Shown here: positions 29,768-38,786 of the stretch, in pieces
How positions within the stretch are numbered: position 1 is the stretch's first letter
How the letters are laid out: each line of letters starts with the position of its first letter
Assembly (NCBI RefSeq): GCF_000812665.2
Contig: NZ_CP014327.1
Coordinates: forward strand, 1,319,501 to 1,383,500
Origin: Falsihalocynthiibacter arcticus
GTDB lineage: Bacteria > Pseudomonadota > Alphaproteobacteria > Rhodobacterales > Rhodobacteraceae
Length of the DNA stretch: 64,000 bases
Reading direction: 5' to 3'
The notes under the pieces: model-generated
The model's database searches: none
Told to the model about the DNA's origin: nothing
What the model saw: only the letters and a program-made list of their open reading frames with translations
Made by a program: the position numbers and the translations under genes

Positions 29768-31345
29768 CTAAGCGGCCGCCTTGCCATTAACCAGAAGCTG
29801 GGCTTCAAAACCACGCAATGTGCGCCGTGCGGAGGGGCTGTAACCGATGCCAGTATTAGGGTCTATTTCAGGGAAAATGGCGCAAATCTCATCTATGATT
29901 TCGCGTTCAAAATTTTGAGCCATTTGCGGTCCGGGAAGGAAGCTTTCGGTTGCAAGACCAGCTGAATAGACAACTTCATGCGTGTCAAAAAGGATGTGCA
30001 CGTATTCAACGGTACCACCTTCGAGGCGCGTCACGGAGTGGTCGTTCACAAGGTCTTTGGCGGAAACCAAAACTTCAGTATCGCCAAATAGAAGCTCTGC
30101 CAAACTGTCGCGAACCAGAACGCGGTGTTGAGGTGAGACCATGAGGTCCTCGTGGTCGCCAAAGGTTTTTGCGCGAATGTGAATTGGGGCCATGACCCCA
30201 AGGGCAGGCACAACACGACGGCCAATCCAGCGCACAGGTTGTGCCCCGTTGTCGTTGGTGACCACAAGATCGCCGGGCAGGAGCGTTTCGACCGCAACTT
30301 CGCCGTGGGGCGTAAGAATACCGGTCCCCGCGACAAAGCAGGGTATCGTTGAAACGGTGACATAGCCGGTGTCAGTAACGCCGTCGGAGTTTTGAATGCC
30401 GTAGGTGAAGTTGATGGTTTCCGGATCGGAATCAACGAGGATCGAAAAGGTTGAGTCCGCATTCAGGGTAACCGTTTGGCCAGTGGCCAACGTGATTGTA
30501 TCGCCTGCGGAAACCGCATGGCCATTGATGTGGGTGACAGTTAGGACGCCACCCGATGAATCGTAGTCGTTTGCCAAGACGTCCACTCTCCGCGATCCGT
30601 CCACGTACATTTCGACTTCATCATGGTGGGCAATCAATACCGTTTGAACAGAATTTCCCGCGATCAAGATTGACGAGTCATACTGGCTATCCGAAACATC
30701 GGCGATGCCTATCTGAATCGAGTTAACCTCCCCAGGGATAACGGTCATCGTTAGGGTTAGGGTGACAGTAAAGCCATCCATTTCTGTATTGTATTCGCTG
30801 CTGACGTTGCTGGTGAAAAGGTTAATATTATTGGCTTGATTGACGGTATTTACCGTGGCGTTTGCGTCCCCGATAACCGTTGGCGCAACGTCGCCGTTGA
30901 TCCAAACTCCGATTGCATCGTTGTAGATTGAGTTGGAATATTCGGGAAATTCATCCGAGGCGAACACGAATTGCATCGTGAGGGTGTCCGTTGTCGGGAT
31001 AAAGTCGATGTTCATATAGCTCGCGTCATAGGTCCGTGCACCTGCGAGATCATCAAAGTCGTCGTTGCCGTTTTCCCCATCACTAGACGAGGTGTAATTG
31101 CTGGATTGGTTGGCGTTTCCGGAGGAGCGCGTTATCCCGCTTGCTCGTCCAGTCGAAAGTATAACGCCTGTATCAGAAGGGGTTACGCCGTCGGCGGTCG
31201 CGTCGCCCCCAGTATAAATGCCTGAGGAACGAGAGTCGCCAGAATAGCTTGCGCCAACGACAGTTACGCCGTCGCCGAAAATTTCTTCAGCCATCTGTAT
31301 CGCGCTCGCATTGGTGTTAATTGCGAGTTCTGATGCTGCTACCAT
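29768..31345 (-). CDS. Choice-of-anchor L / cadherin-like / Hint_2 protein
   Basis: A 525-residue protein from the ATG complementary to 31343-31345 (an upstream TTG would add four residues). Three parts are visible: a choice-of-anchor L domain (about 1-225, with MQFVFASDEFPEYSNSIYNDAIGVWING), a cadherin/VCBS-like beta-sandwich (about 230-330, VDVLANDYDSSGGVLTVTHING), and a Hint_2 domain from about 335 (CFVAGTGILTPHGEVAVETLLPGDLVV) whose Cys is intact. The C-terminal extension is helical. Proteins of this build are common in roseobacters and presumed secreted by type I systems, though no signal peptide or RTX repeat is seen here. Whether the Hint domain cleaves itself is untested. Confidence 0.82.
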   Translation of the reverse strand: MVAASELAINTNASAIQMAEEIFGDGVTVVGASYSGDSRSSGIYTGGDATADGVTPSDTGVILSTGRASGITRSSGNANQSSNYTSSSDGENGNDDFDDLAGARTYDASYMNIDFIPTTDTLTMQFVFASDEFPEYSNSIYNDAIGVWINGDVAPTVIGDANATVNTVNQANNINLFTSNVSSEYNTEMDGFTVTLTLTMTVIPGEVNSIQIGIADVSDSQYDSSILIAGNSVQTVLIAHHDEVEMYVDGSRRVDVLANDYDSSGGVLTVTHINGHAVSAGDTITLATGQTVTLNADSTFSILVDSDPETINFTYGIQNSDGVTDTGYVTVSTIPCFVAGTGILTPHGEVAVETLLPGDLVVTNDNGAQPVRWIGRRVVPALGVMAPIHIRAKTFGDHEDLMVSPQHRVLVRDSLAELLFGDTEVLVSAKDLVNDHSVTRLEGGTVEYVHILFDTHEVVYSAGLATESFLPGPQMAQNFEREIIDEICAIFPEIDPNTGIGYSPSARRTLRGFEAQLLVNGKAAA

Positions 31346-31653
31346 GCCTGTCCCCAATCATTGGAAACAGCGCAAACGCCGTGACGGACTGCTCCGCCTA
31401 TCTTAAAACTGTTTTACTACTTACTGCTCGAAGTGGACCATTTTAGGTCCGCGTTTGCCCTGCCTCGGGTCAATTATTATTGATTTTACAGAAGCAGATT
31501 TTTGCTGCTGTGTTAACCTAATTCTGCCTTCTTTCCGATAGTTACCCAGATTTCTGTTCCCCAGATGCAACAAGTTCCTCTCTCTCGATCGGGCATCAGG
31601 CTTGCGAAGGCGCAAACGAGCAGGTACCGAATGATCGCAAAAAGGAGAATGTA
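31346..31653. other. 308-base intergenic region between Hint operon and dapE
   Basis: This should hold the divergent promoters of the Hint operon and of dapE. It is A/T-richer than the surrounding genes, with a small hairpin GGACC-ATTTTA-GGTCC at 31435-31450. AAAAAGGAGA just before 31654 is the dapE ribosome-binding site. A 64-codon minus-strand open frame (31421-31615) has no recognisable features and I do not call it a gene. Confidence 0.5.
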
Positions 31654-32799
31654 ATGCCCCCCATCGACGCCGTTTCCCTCACCGCCGAGCTTATTCGTTG
31701 CCCGTCAGTTACCCCAGTTGAGGGTGGTGCGCTTGTGTTGCTTGAGACGCTTTTGAGCGAGGCTGGATTTGAATGCACGCGCGTGGATCGGGCAGGGGTC
31801 AGCAACCTTTTTGCACGTTGGGGACGGCGTGGTGCCAACCAAACGTTTGGCTTCAATGGGCACACAGATGTTGTTCCTGTTGGGGATCTGGCAGCTTGGA
31901 CGGTGGACCCATTTGGCGGAGAAATCCGCGATGGATGGCTCTTTGGGCGCGGGGCTACAGATATGAAATCGGGGGTTGCGGCCTTTGTGGCTGCGGCGAT
32001 TGATTTTGTGAAAACGACTCCGCCTAGCGGAGCAATTATCCTGACAATCACGGGCGACGAAGAAGGCGATGCGCTTGATGGCACGACGGCGCTTCTCGAT
32101 TATATGCAGCAGGCTGGCGAAGCGATGTCGGTTTGCCTTGTTGGGGAGCCAACCTGTCCCGATACCATGGGAGAAATGATGAAAATTGGCCGCCGTGGGA
32201 GCATGACAGCCTTTTTTACAGCCAAGGGTGTTCAAGGGCATTCGGCCTATCCGCACCGCGCCAAAAACCCATTGCCAGCTTTGGCCCGCCTGATGGATCG
32301 CTTGGCGAGCCATGAGTTGGATGCGGGCACCGATCATTTCGATGCGTCGACCTTGGCAATTACGACGATTGATACCGGCAATCCTGCGAACAATGTTATC
32401 CCTGCGGTTTGCAAAGGCACGGTGAACATCCGCTTCAATGACACACATTCAGGCGAGAGCTTAAGCGCTTGGTTGCACCAAGAGGTGGCAAAAGTTTCCG
32501 AGGAAATGAACGTCGAAATCGATGTTGTGATCAAGGTTTCTGGCGAAAGTTTTGTGACCCCTCCAGGCGAACTGTCCGCGATGATTTCTAAAGCGGTGAC
32601 TGCTGTCACGGGCGTGGTTCCTGTGGCCTCCACCACCGGAGGAACATCAGACGCGCGGTTTGTGAAAAACCATTGCCCTGTTGTTGAATTCGGCCTCGTC
32701 GGCAAAACGATGCACCAAGTTGACGAGCGTGTGGAGGTCGCCCATATCGAACAACTCAAAAGTATTTACGCACGGATTCTGTCGGAGTATTTTCAATGA
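31654..32799 (+). CDS. dapE: Succinyl-diaminopimelate desuccinylase
   Basis: A zinc-dependent M20 amidohydrolase that removes succinate from N-succinyl-LL-DAP in the lysine and peptidoglycan precursor pathway. 381 residues, the usual length. Metal-site motifs: His in [13 protein letters not shown], Asp in [14 protein letters not shown], the catalytic Glu in [13 protein letters not shown], and His in [15 protein letters not shown]. The dimerisation domain contains [28 protein letters not shown]. It has a strong ribosome-binding site. It partners functionally with dapD about 4 kb away. The stop overlaps the next start by four bases (ATGA). Confidence 0.96.
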   Translation: MPPIDAVSLTAELIRCPSVTPVEGGALVLLETLLSEAGFECTRVDRAGVSNLFARWGRRGANQTFGFNGHTDVVPVGDLAAWTVDPFGGEIRDGWLFGRGATDMKSGVAAFVAAAIDFVKTTPPSGAIILTITGDEEGDALDGTTALLDYMQQAGEAMSVCLVGEPTCPDTMGEMMKIGRRGSMTAFFTAKGVQGHSAYPHRAKNPLPALARLMDRLASHELDAGTDHFDASTLAITTIDTGNPANNVIPAVCKGTVNIRFNDTHSGESLSAWLHQEVAKVSEEMNVEIDVVIKVSGESFVTPPGELSAMISKAVTAVTGVVPVASTTGGTSDARFVKNHCPVVEFGLVGKTMHQVDERVEVAHIEQLKSIYARILSEYFQ

Positions 32800-33218
32800 C
32801 CGTCGCCATAGAGGTAACGGAAGACGTGGCAACATGCATTGGTTTGCGCATGGAAGTTTTTGTAGGGGAACAAGGCATCCCTGTCGAAGAGGAAATCGAT
32901 GCCTATGATGATGACGCCGTGCATCTTTTGGCCGTCGATGAAAATGTGCCTGTCGGAACGGCTCGGCTTCTTCTTTTAGGAGATACTGGCAGGATTGGGC
33001 GCGTTTGTGTGGTGAAATCACATCGTGGAACGGGCCTTGGTGCGGCACTAATTACAGCAGGGCTTACGCATTTTTCCACACTTGAAGGCGTGCGTCGAGC
33101 CTATCTCTCGGCCCAAGTTCAAGCGCTTGGTTTCTATGAAAAACTCGGCTTTTTACCCTATGGTCCTGAGTATGACGATGCGGGGATTCCACACCGAGAT
33201 ATGGAACGCCTTTTGTGA
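32796..33218 (+). CDS. GNAT family N-acetyltransferase
   Basis: A 140-residue acetyltransferase of the ElaA/GNAT type. The acetyl-CoA pyrophosphate loop is in [15 protein letters not shown] near residues 70-84, preceded by RIGRVCV (beta-4) and followed by [31 protein letters not shown], a typical GNAT C-terminus. The N-terminal part with [22 protein letters not shown] is characteristic of ElaA-like members. It is coupled to dapE upstream and overlaps the DUF2064 gene downstream by four bases, so the three are probably one transcript. The substrate is unknown. Confidence 0.88.
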   Translation: MTVAIEVTEDVATCIGLRMEVFVGEQGIPVEEEIDAYDDDAVHLLAVDENVPVGTARLLLLGDTGRIGRVCVVKSHRGTGLGAALITAGLTHFSTLEGVRRAYLSAQVQALGFYEKLGFLPYGPEYDDAGIPHRDMERLL

Positions 33219-33799
33219 AGAAGCAACTCGTCGTGATGCTAAAGGTCCCTCATGCAGGCCGTGTAAAAACGCGCTTAGGTGCGGATATGGGAATGGTTGG
33301 GGCCGCATGGTGGTTTCGTCATCAAGTGCGCAGTTTACTGCGGCGCTTAGAAGACCCAAAGTGGGATTTAATCCTCGCCGTTTCTCCCGATATTGAGGGT
33401 CTCAAAAGCCGCGTTTGGCCGGCGCATCTTCCCCGTATTTCGCAGGGGCAGGGCAATCTTGGCGATCGAATGGCGCGGGTTTTTCGCGACCTACCTGCAG
33501 GGCCAGTACTCATTATTGGTGGGGATATTCCGGGCATTCAAAAACGTCATATTACCGAAGCGTTTGCCGCGCTGGGCAATCATCAGGCGGTTTTTGGTCC
33601 GGCACCCGATGGCGGGTATTGGCTCGTCGGCATGAAACGCGTGACCGCGTTGCCAACAACGATTTTTCGGGACGTGCGCTGGTCGTCGGAAACCGCCCTC
33701 GCAGATTCGCGCGCCAGTCTATCGGGCCTGTCCATCGCCGAAATTTCCGTGTTACAAGATGTGGATACAGTTTCGGACCTAGAACTCTTGGCCGAATAA
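33215..33799 (+). CDS. DUF2064 / TIGR04282 family GT-A glycosyltransferase
   Basis: A 194-residue nucleotidyl/glycosyl-transferase-like protein. Motifs are KVPHAGRVKTRLG (the K-x-P...G-x-V-K-T-R-L nucleotide-binding stretch), IIGGDIPGI in place of the usual GSD-x-P, and FGPAPDGGYWLVG. The family includes proposed arsenosugar biosynthesis enzymes, but here no arsenic genes are nearby, so that name is a family label only. The start codon is GTG, inside the overlap with the GNAT gene. Confidence 0.85.
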   Translation: MKKQLVVMLKVPHAGRVKTRLGADMGMVGAAWWFRHQVRSLLRRLEDPKWDLILAVSPDIEGLKSRVWPAHLPRISQGQGNLGDRMARVFRDLPAGPVLIIGGDIPGIQKRHITEAFAALGNHQAVFGPAPDGGYWLVGMKRVTALPTTIFRDVRWSSETALADSRASLSGLSIAEISVLQDVDTVSDLELLAE

Positions 33800-33842
33800 C
33801 CAGAGCATGGACGGGGTTAACGCCTCGTGATAGGGCAATCGA

Positions 33843-36107
33843 ATGGTACATATTCCTTCAAAACAAGAGATCCTGAATTGGATTTCCGAGAATCCGACAA
33901 AAACCAACAAGCGCGATATTGCGAAGGCATTTGGCCTTAAAGGTGCGGCGCGGATCGACCTTAAGCGCATGTTGCGTGAGCTTGAGGCCGATGGGGATTT
34001 GCAAAAACGCCAACGCAGTTATGGCGATCCGGAGAGCTTGCCGCCTGTCAGCATGTTGGAAATTGTGGGACCAAATAGTGACGGAGACCTCCTTGCACGG
34101 CCATTGGAATGGCAAGGGCAGGGGGAGGAACCGACAATTCTTATTGTCGATAAGGATGGCGATCCAGCGCTTGGTGCTGGCAATCGCATTTTGGCGCGCC
34201 TTCGGAAACTAGAGAATGAAGAGCATGGCTATGAAGGGCGCTTGATCCGTCAAATAGGGTCTAATCCACTCAAACTCGTCGGTATTTTCCGCACCGGCCA
34301 CGAAGGTGGGCGGCTGGTTCCCATTGATAAAGGTAGCGATAAAGAGTGGCAGATTGCTGCGGGCGCAACCCTTGAGGCGCGCGATGGTGAACTGGTTGAA
34401 GCACAGCAAGTTGGCCCGAAATCGCGCATGGGTTTGCCTCGTGCGAAAATCGTGGCGCGGCTTGGCGATCCTTCTTCCCCCAAGGCGGTTTCCCTCATCG
34501 CTATTCATCAGCACGGAATTCCCGACAGCTTTCCCGACGAAGTGATTGCGCAAGCGGACAAAGCCAAGCCCGCAAGTTTGGGCAAACGTCTTGACCTGCG
34601 CGAGATGCCGCTGGTGACAATTGATCCGCCAGACGCGCGGGATCATGATGACGCGTGTTTTGCACAAGCGGATGATGATGCCACTAATCCCAACGGTCAT
34701 ATCGTGTGGGTCGCGATTGCCGATGTTGCGTTTTATGTGACGCCAGGCAGTGCACTGGATCGCGAAGCGCGCAAGCGCGGCAACTCAAGTTATTTTCCCG
34801 ATCGTGTAGTACCCATGCTTCCTGACCGGCTTTCTGGCGACCTTTGTTCGTTACACGAGGGGGTTGAACGCGCCTGTATCGCGGTGCGTATGGTCTTGGA
34901 TAAAGACGGCAATAAACTTAGCCACACGTTCCATCGGGCGATGATGAAGTCTCATGCTTCGCTGGCTTACACGGATGTTCAGTCGGCGATGGATGGCGAT
35001 GTAAACGAAAAATGCGCGCCCCTATTGGATGAGGTTATTCGCCCTCTTTATGCGGCCTACGACGTTTTGGTTAAGGCTCGCGAGCGGCGCCAGCCCCTTG
35101 AATTGAACCTTCCCGAACGGCGTATTGAGCTTTCGGACGAGGGCAAAGTCACCTCTATTTCGTTCCGTGATCGCCTTGATGCCCACCGCCTGATAGAAGA
35201 GTTTATGGTGTTGGCAAATGTTGCTGCCGCCGAAACTTTGATCGAGAAAGAACAGCCGCTTCTCTTTCGGGTGCACGAGGAACCAAGCGTTGAAAAGCTA
35301 GAGGCCTTGCGCGAAACCGCCATCTCTGCGGGCCTTGCTTTGGCAAAAGGGCAGGTGCTTAAAACCCGCCATTTGAACCAACTCTTGGCACAAGCCGCAA
35401 AGACAGAACATGATGAGTTGATCAATATTTCGACCCTTCGTTCGATGACACAGGCCTACTACAGCCCTGAAAACTTTTCGCATTTTGGGCTCGCTTTGAA
35501 AAACTATGGGCATTTCACGTCGCCCATTCGCCGTTATGCGGATCTCATTGTGCACCGTGCTTTGATTGCGGCGCATGGGTGGGGCAAAGACGGGCTTTCC
35601 CCCGAAGATGTCGCACAATTGGACGATACAGCAAAACAAATTTCGGATACCGAACGGCGTAGTATGGTTGCCGAACGCGACACAACGGATCGGTATCTTG
35701 CGAGCTATCTTTCGGAGCGCGTAGGGGATGAGTTTCAGGGGCGAGTTGCAGGAATCGCAAGGTTTGGCGCGTTCATTAAGCTGGACGAAACCGGTGCGGA
35801 CGGGCTTGTACCTGTGGCCACGATTGGGCGCGAATATTTTGTGCACGATCCAGAAGCCAGTACTTTGACAGGCGAGCATTCGGGCCTCAAAATTTCGTTG
35901 GGCCAACGCGCCCTCGTGCGATTGGCGGAGGCCACGCCCGTTACTGGTGGCATCACTCTTGAGTTGCTGGAATTGGACGGCAAGGCGTTGCCTAAAGGCG
36001 GTGGTTCACGCGGTGGAAAAAGCCATAAAGGCCGACGTGTTGGCCAAGCGCGCGCCAAAAATGCCAAGATGAACCGCAAGGTGGCCCGCAAACGCGCAAA
36101 GAAATAG
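33843..36107 (+). CDS. rnr: Ribonuclease R
   Basis: A 754-residue 3'-5' exoribonuclease of the RNase II superfamily that degrades structured RNA and rRNA fragments. Order: winged-helix N-terminus (about 1-70), cold-shock domains (about 70-240), the RNB catalytic domain with metal-binding Asp residues in IDPPDARDHDDACF and a later HFTSPIRRYADLIVHR block, the S1 domain (FQGRVAGIARFGAFIKLDETGADGLVPV, about 640-715), and a Lys/Arg-rich tail after 720 as in E. coli RNase R. The basic tail sets it apart from RNase II. It begins 43 bases after the DUF2064 gene. Confidence 0.95.
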   Translation: MVHIPSKQEILNWISENPTKTNKRDIAKAFGLKGAARIDLKRMLRELEADGDLQKRQRSYGDPESLPPVSMLEIVGPNSDGDLLARPLEWQGQGEEPTILIVDKDGDPALGAGNRILARLRKLENEEHGYEGRLIRQIGSNPLKLVGIFRTGHEGGRLVPIDKGSDKEWQIAAGATLEARDGELVEAQQVGPKSRMGLPRAKIVARLGDPSSPKAVSLIAIHQHGIPDSFPDEVIAQADKAKPASLGKRLDLREMPLVTIDPPDARDHDDACFAQADDDATNPNGHIVWVAIADVAFYVTPGSALDREARKRGNSSYFPDRVVPMLPDRLSGDLCSLHEGVERACIAVRMVLDKDGNKLSHTFHRAMMKSHASLAYTDVQSAMDGDVNEKCAPLLDEVIRPLYAAYDVLVKARERRQPLELNLPERRIELSDEGKVTSISFRDRLDAHRLIEEFMVLANVAAAETLIEKEQPLLFRVHEEPSVEKLEALRETAISAGLALAKGQVLKTRHLNQLLAQAAKTEHDELINISTLRSMTQAYYSPENFSHFGLALKNYGHFTSPIRRYADLIVHRALIAAHGWGKDGLSPEDVAQLDDTAKQISDTERRSMVAERDTTDRYLASYLSERVGDEFQGRVAGIARFGAFIKLDETGADGLVPVATIGREYFVHDPEASTLTGEHSGLKISLGQRALVRLAEATPVTGGITLELLELDGKALPKGGGSRGGKSHKGRRVGQARAKNAKMNRKVARKRAKK

Positions 36108-36174
36108 ACGCGATAAACCCATTTCACACGGTGTTTCTATTTGCTAATCTAAGCCAAAAATCGCGGGGTATCGA

Positions 36175-37418
36175 ATGCGCTTCATGTTTATATCGGCTTT
36201 GTGGATCGTTATGCTTTTTCCAACGCTGGGAATGGCAACCAATGATATTGCACAACCCACGCCCGTTTTAGGAGACGTTCAAATGACTGCACCACAGGGC
36301 GCCGAGGGTTTTAACGCGTGGCTCGTGGAGTTTCGCAAGAGGGCACAGTCGGCGGGTATTTCGACCAGCGTGTTAGACGCCAGTTTGGCGGGGATTTCTT
36401 ACAATCCCGATGTTGTTAAAAAAGACCGTAACCAATCCGAATTTACCAAACAAATCTGGGAATATTTGGACAGTGCAACCTCAGATGCGCGTGTCACGAA
36501 CGGGAAGAAAGCTCTCGCTGAAAACGACCGCATCCTTTCGCAAATTGAAGCCAAGTTCGGCGTGGAAAAGGAGATTGTGGCGGCCATTTGGGGGCTCGAA
36601 AGTGCGTATGGAACTTTCCGAGGAAATGTCCCGATCATCGAGTCCCTCGTGACCCTTTCCTATGATGGTCGGCGCGGAGATTTTTTTGAGGCGCAACTCA
36701 TTGATGCGTTGAAAATCATTCAATCCGGCGATGTGGCACCTGCGAATATGACGGGTTCATGGGCCGGAGCCATGGGGCATACACAGTTTATGCCCTCTTC
36801 GTACTTGTCCTATGCCGTTGATTTCACAGGCGATGGCAAGCGCGATATTTGGGGGGACAACCCCACCGATGCGCTGGCTTCCACGGCGGCCTATTTGAAA
36901 GGCTATGGTTGGACATTTGGACAGCCGTGGGGTGTTGAGGTTATCCTGCCGAAAGGTTTTGATTTCCTCCTGTCGAGCGAACGCGTCAAAAAGCCCGCGA
37001 CTGTTTGGGCACAAATGGGCGTGCGGGATACCAAAGGAAAAATCGTTCCGAATTATGGCCCGTCTTCAGTGCTCCTCCCTGCTGGTGCACAGGGGGCGGC
37101 CTTCATTATTTTCAACAATTTCCATGTGATCGAGCGTTATAATACCGCAGATGCCTATGTCATTGGGGTCGGACATTTGGCCGACCGGATTGCGGGGGGG
37201 CGGAGATTCAGGCGGATTGGCCCCGAGAGGATCAGGCGCTTCGATTTATCGAGAAGATACAAATGCAGGAACGGCTGACGCAGGCGGGTTTCGATACGCT
37301 GGGAACGGACGGTATTATTGGTCCGAATACAATCGCAGCGATCAAAGCCTTTCAAGCGAGTGTTGGGATGATACCCGATGGGTACGCCAGTTCGCGGGTG
37401 CTTTCAAAACTCAAGTAG
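36175..37418 (+). CDS. Lytic murein transglycosylase (MltB-type, with PG-binding domain), frameshifted as written
   Basis: A secreted peptidoglycan lytic transglycosylase. A signal peptide covers about 1-21 (LWIVMLFPTLGMA). The SLT_2 domain has the catalytic Glu in IWGLESAYGTF, then SWAGAMGHTQFMPSSY and DFTGDGKRDIW. As written the frame stops at 37278 in a basic non-family tail. At the seven-G run 37194-37200 the frame breaks: with eight G, RIAGGG continues as AEIQADWPREDQ and then a peptidoglycan-binding module (QERLTQAGFDTLGTDGIIGPNTIAAIKAFQ), ending at TAG 37416-37418. The restored protein is about 414 residues, the usual architecture. The catalytic domain is unaffected. Confidence 0.87.
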
Positions 37419-37449
37419 GTGCGGTTTCTCCGCGATTAATGGTGTGTGC

Positions 37450-38490
37450 CTAGCTGTTTCTACGCTTGAGCGTGTCACCGAATTGGAGCTTTGGCGAGAG
37501 TTCAATTGAATCATCTGGGCTGGCTTCTGCACCGGCCGCACGGCGAGCGATAATTTGGGCGGCAAGGCGTCCGATTTCATTTCGCTCCGACCCCATTGAC
37601 GCCAACATGCGCGGCAGCCCTTCCAAGAGTTCGACACCATTAAATCCCGCAAGACCAATCGTTTGCGGGACTTTTATGCCTTGGTCCAAACAATACAATA
37701 ACCCACCAGCGCCGATCATATCGTTGGAATAATAGAGAAAATCCAGATCTGGGGTACGTTTGAGCATAGCTTCTGTCATCTCGCGCCCCTTACGCAAGGC
37801 AGAGCCCCCCGAGTAAAACTCTTGATCGGCAACCTCTAGCCCTTCTTTTGCCAGAGCTTCCGTGAACCCTTCAAAGCGTTTGCGCGCACGGTGATCCAGT
37901 GGCATTTTTGTGCCCATGAAACCGATGCGTTTGTAGCCTTGCTTGATGATCGCTTGGGCCATTTTGCGACCCGCGCGACGGTGCGAAATCCCAACCATGG
38001 CGTCGATTGGTTCACCGTCAACATCCATTATTTCAACGATGGGAATGCCCGCATTTCGCATCATGGCTTTGGAGGCTTCTGTGTGCTCTAGACCAGCAAT
38101 GATAACGCCCGAAGGACGCCACGAGAGCATTTCATACAGCACGGATTCTTCTTTTTCAGGACGATAGTTGGTAACGCCCACAACAGGTTGCAAAGGCGTA
38201 TCATCCAAAACATCGGAAATGCCGGTCAACACCTCTGGAAACACCATATTTGAAAGGGAGGGGATGATAACGGCAACCAAATTGACGCGCTGGCTTGCGA
38301 GTGCTCCGGCAATTTTGTTGGGGACATACCCCAAGCGCTTTGCTGCGGCCTGAACTTTCTCGCGGGTGTCTACGGAAACATCGCCCCGATTCCGCAGCAC
38401 CCGTGAGACGGTCATTTCACTCACACCCGAGGCCTCGGAAACATCACGTAGAGTTAAGGTACGCTTCGGCGGAATTCTGAGCTGGGTCAA
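37450..38490 (-). CDS. LacI family transcriptional regulator, GntR(gluconate)-like
   Basis: A 346-residue repressor. The N-terminal helix-turn-helix and hinge is LTLRDVSEASGVSEMTVSRVLRNRG...YVPNKIAGALASQR (about 12-65), followed by a periplasmic-binding-protein-like effector domain. The sequence IIPSLSNMVFPEVLTGISD and the operator upstream both resemble the gluconate repressor GntR of the LacI family. No gluconate, Entner-Doudoroff or sugar transport gene is adjacent: the lytic transglycosylase converges on it and fliI lies behind. It is therefore an orphan regulator, perhaps autoregulated and acting elsewhere. The effector is inferred. Confidence 0.85.
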   Translation of the reverse strand: MTQLRIPPKRTLTLRDVSEASGVSEMTVSRVLRNRGDVSVDTREKVQAAAKRLGYVPNKIAGALASQRVNLVAVIIPSLSNMVFPEVLTGISDVLDDTPLQPVVGVTNYRPEKEESVLYEMLSWRPSGVIIAGLEHTEASKAMMRNAGIPIVEIMDVDGEPIDAMVGISHRRAGRKMAQAIIKQGYKRIGFMGTKMPLDHRARKRFEGFTEALAKEGLEVADQEFYSGGSALRKGREMTEAMLKRTPDLDFLYYSNDMIGAGGLLYCLDQGIKVPQTIGLAGFNGVELLEGLPRMLASMGSERNEIGRLAAQIIARRAAGAEASPDDSIELSPKLQFGDTLKRRNS

Positions 38491-38568
38491 TTGCTGAAAC
38501 CTTGTTAAATTCTGTGTAAACCAACATAGCGCAAAAATCCCTCTTGTCCACGGCGCGATGGAGCGCTA

Positions 38569-38582
38569 TGTTATCGCTAACA
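38569..38582. promoter_or_regulatory. Palindromic LacI/GntR-type operator
   Basis: TGTTATCGCTAACA, with perfect TGTTA/TAACA arms around a central TCGC, lies 79 bases upstream of the LacI-family start. The E. coli gluconate operator (ATGTTACnnGTAACAT type) has the same arms, and here the left arm is also preceded by A (ATGTTA). Autoregulation is the likely role. Confidence 0.6.
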
Positions 38583-38630
38583 GTAAGTTCAACGCGTCCT
38601 GCAAGCTCTCTATCTCAGGCGTTGTTGGAT

Positions 38631-38664
38631 AAGGGGGAGTGGTGGGCCAAATTCACTCCCCCTT
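38631..38664. terminator. Strong stem-loop between fliI and the LacI-family gene (terminator or RNA element)
   Basis: AAGGGGGAGTG (38631-38641), 12-base loop, CACTCCCCCTT (38654-38664): an 11-base perfect stem. It could terminate fliI transcription on the minus strand, but no T tract follows on either strand. Just to the left CAACG...CCTG pairs with CAGG...CGTTG (38590-38625), making two neighbouring hairpins. Confidence 0.5.
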
Positions 38665-38786
38665 CACTGCTTATTCTCAATTACTTTAGAAATATTCCTT
38701 TTTAAGCGATCACACGATTGTTGCTATTGCAGATGGTCGTGATTCACGCGCAATAACGGCTTAGATTTATGGGTTTATATGAATTT

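Noticed and set aside
31421-31615. 64-codon minus-strand frame between Hint gene and dapE
   Set aside because: Highly basic, no ribosome-binding site, no recognisable family; left out of the gene list.
32796-33799. Arsenosugar synthesis cluster suggested by the DUF2064 gene name
   Set aside because: No arsenic methyltransferase or radical-SAM arsenosugar gene is nearby; the name is a family label only.
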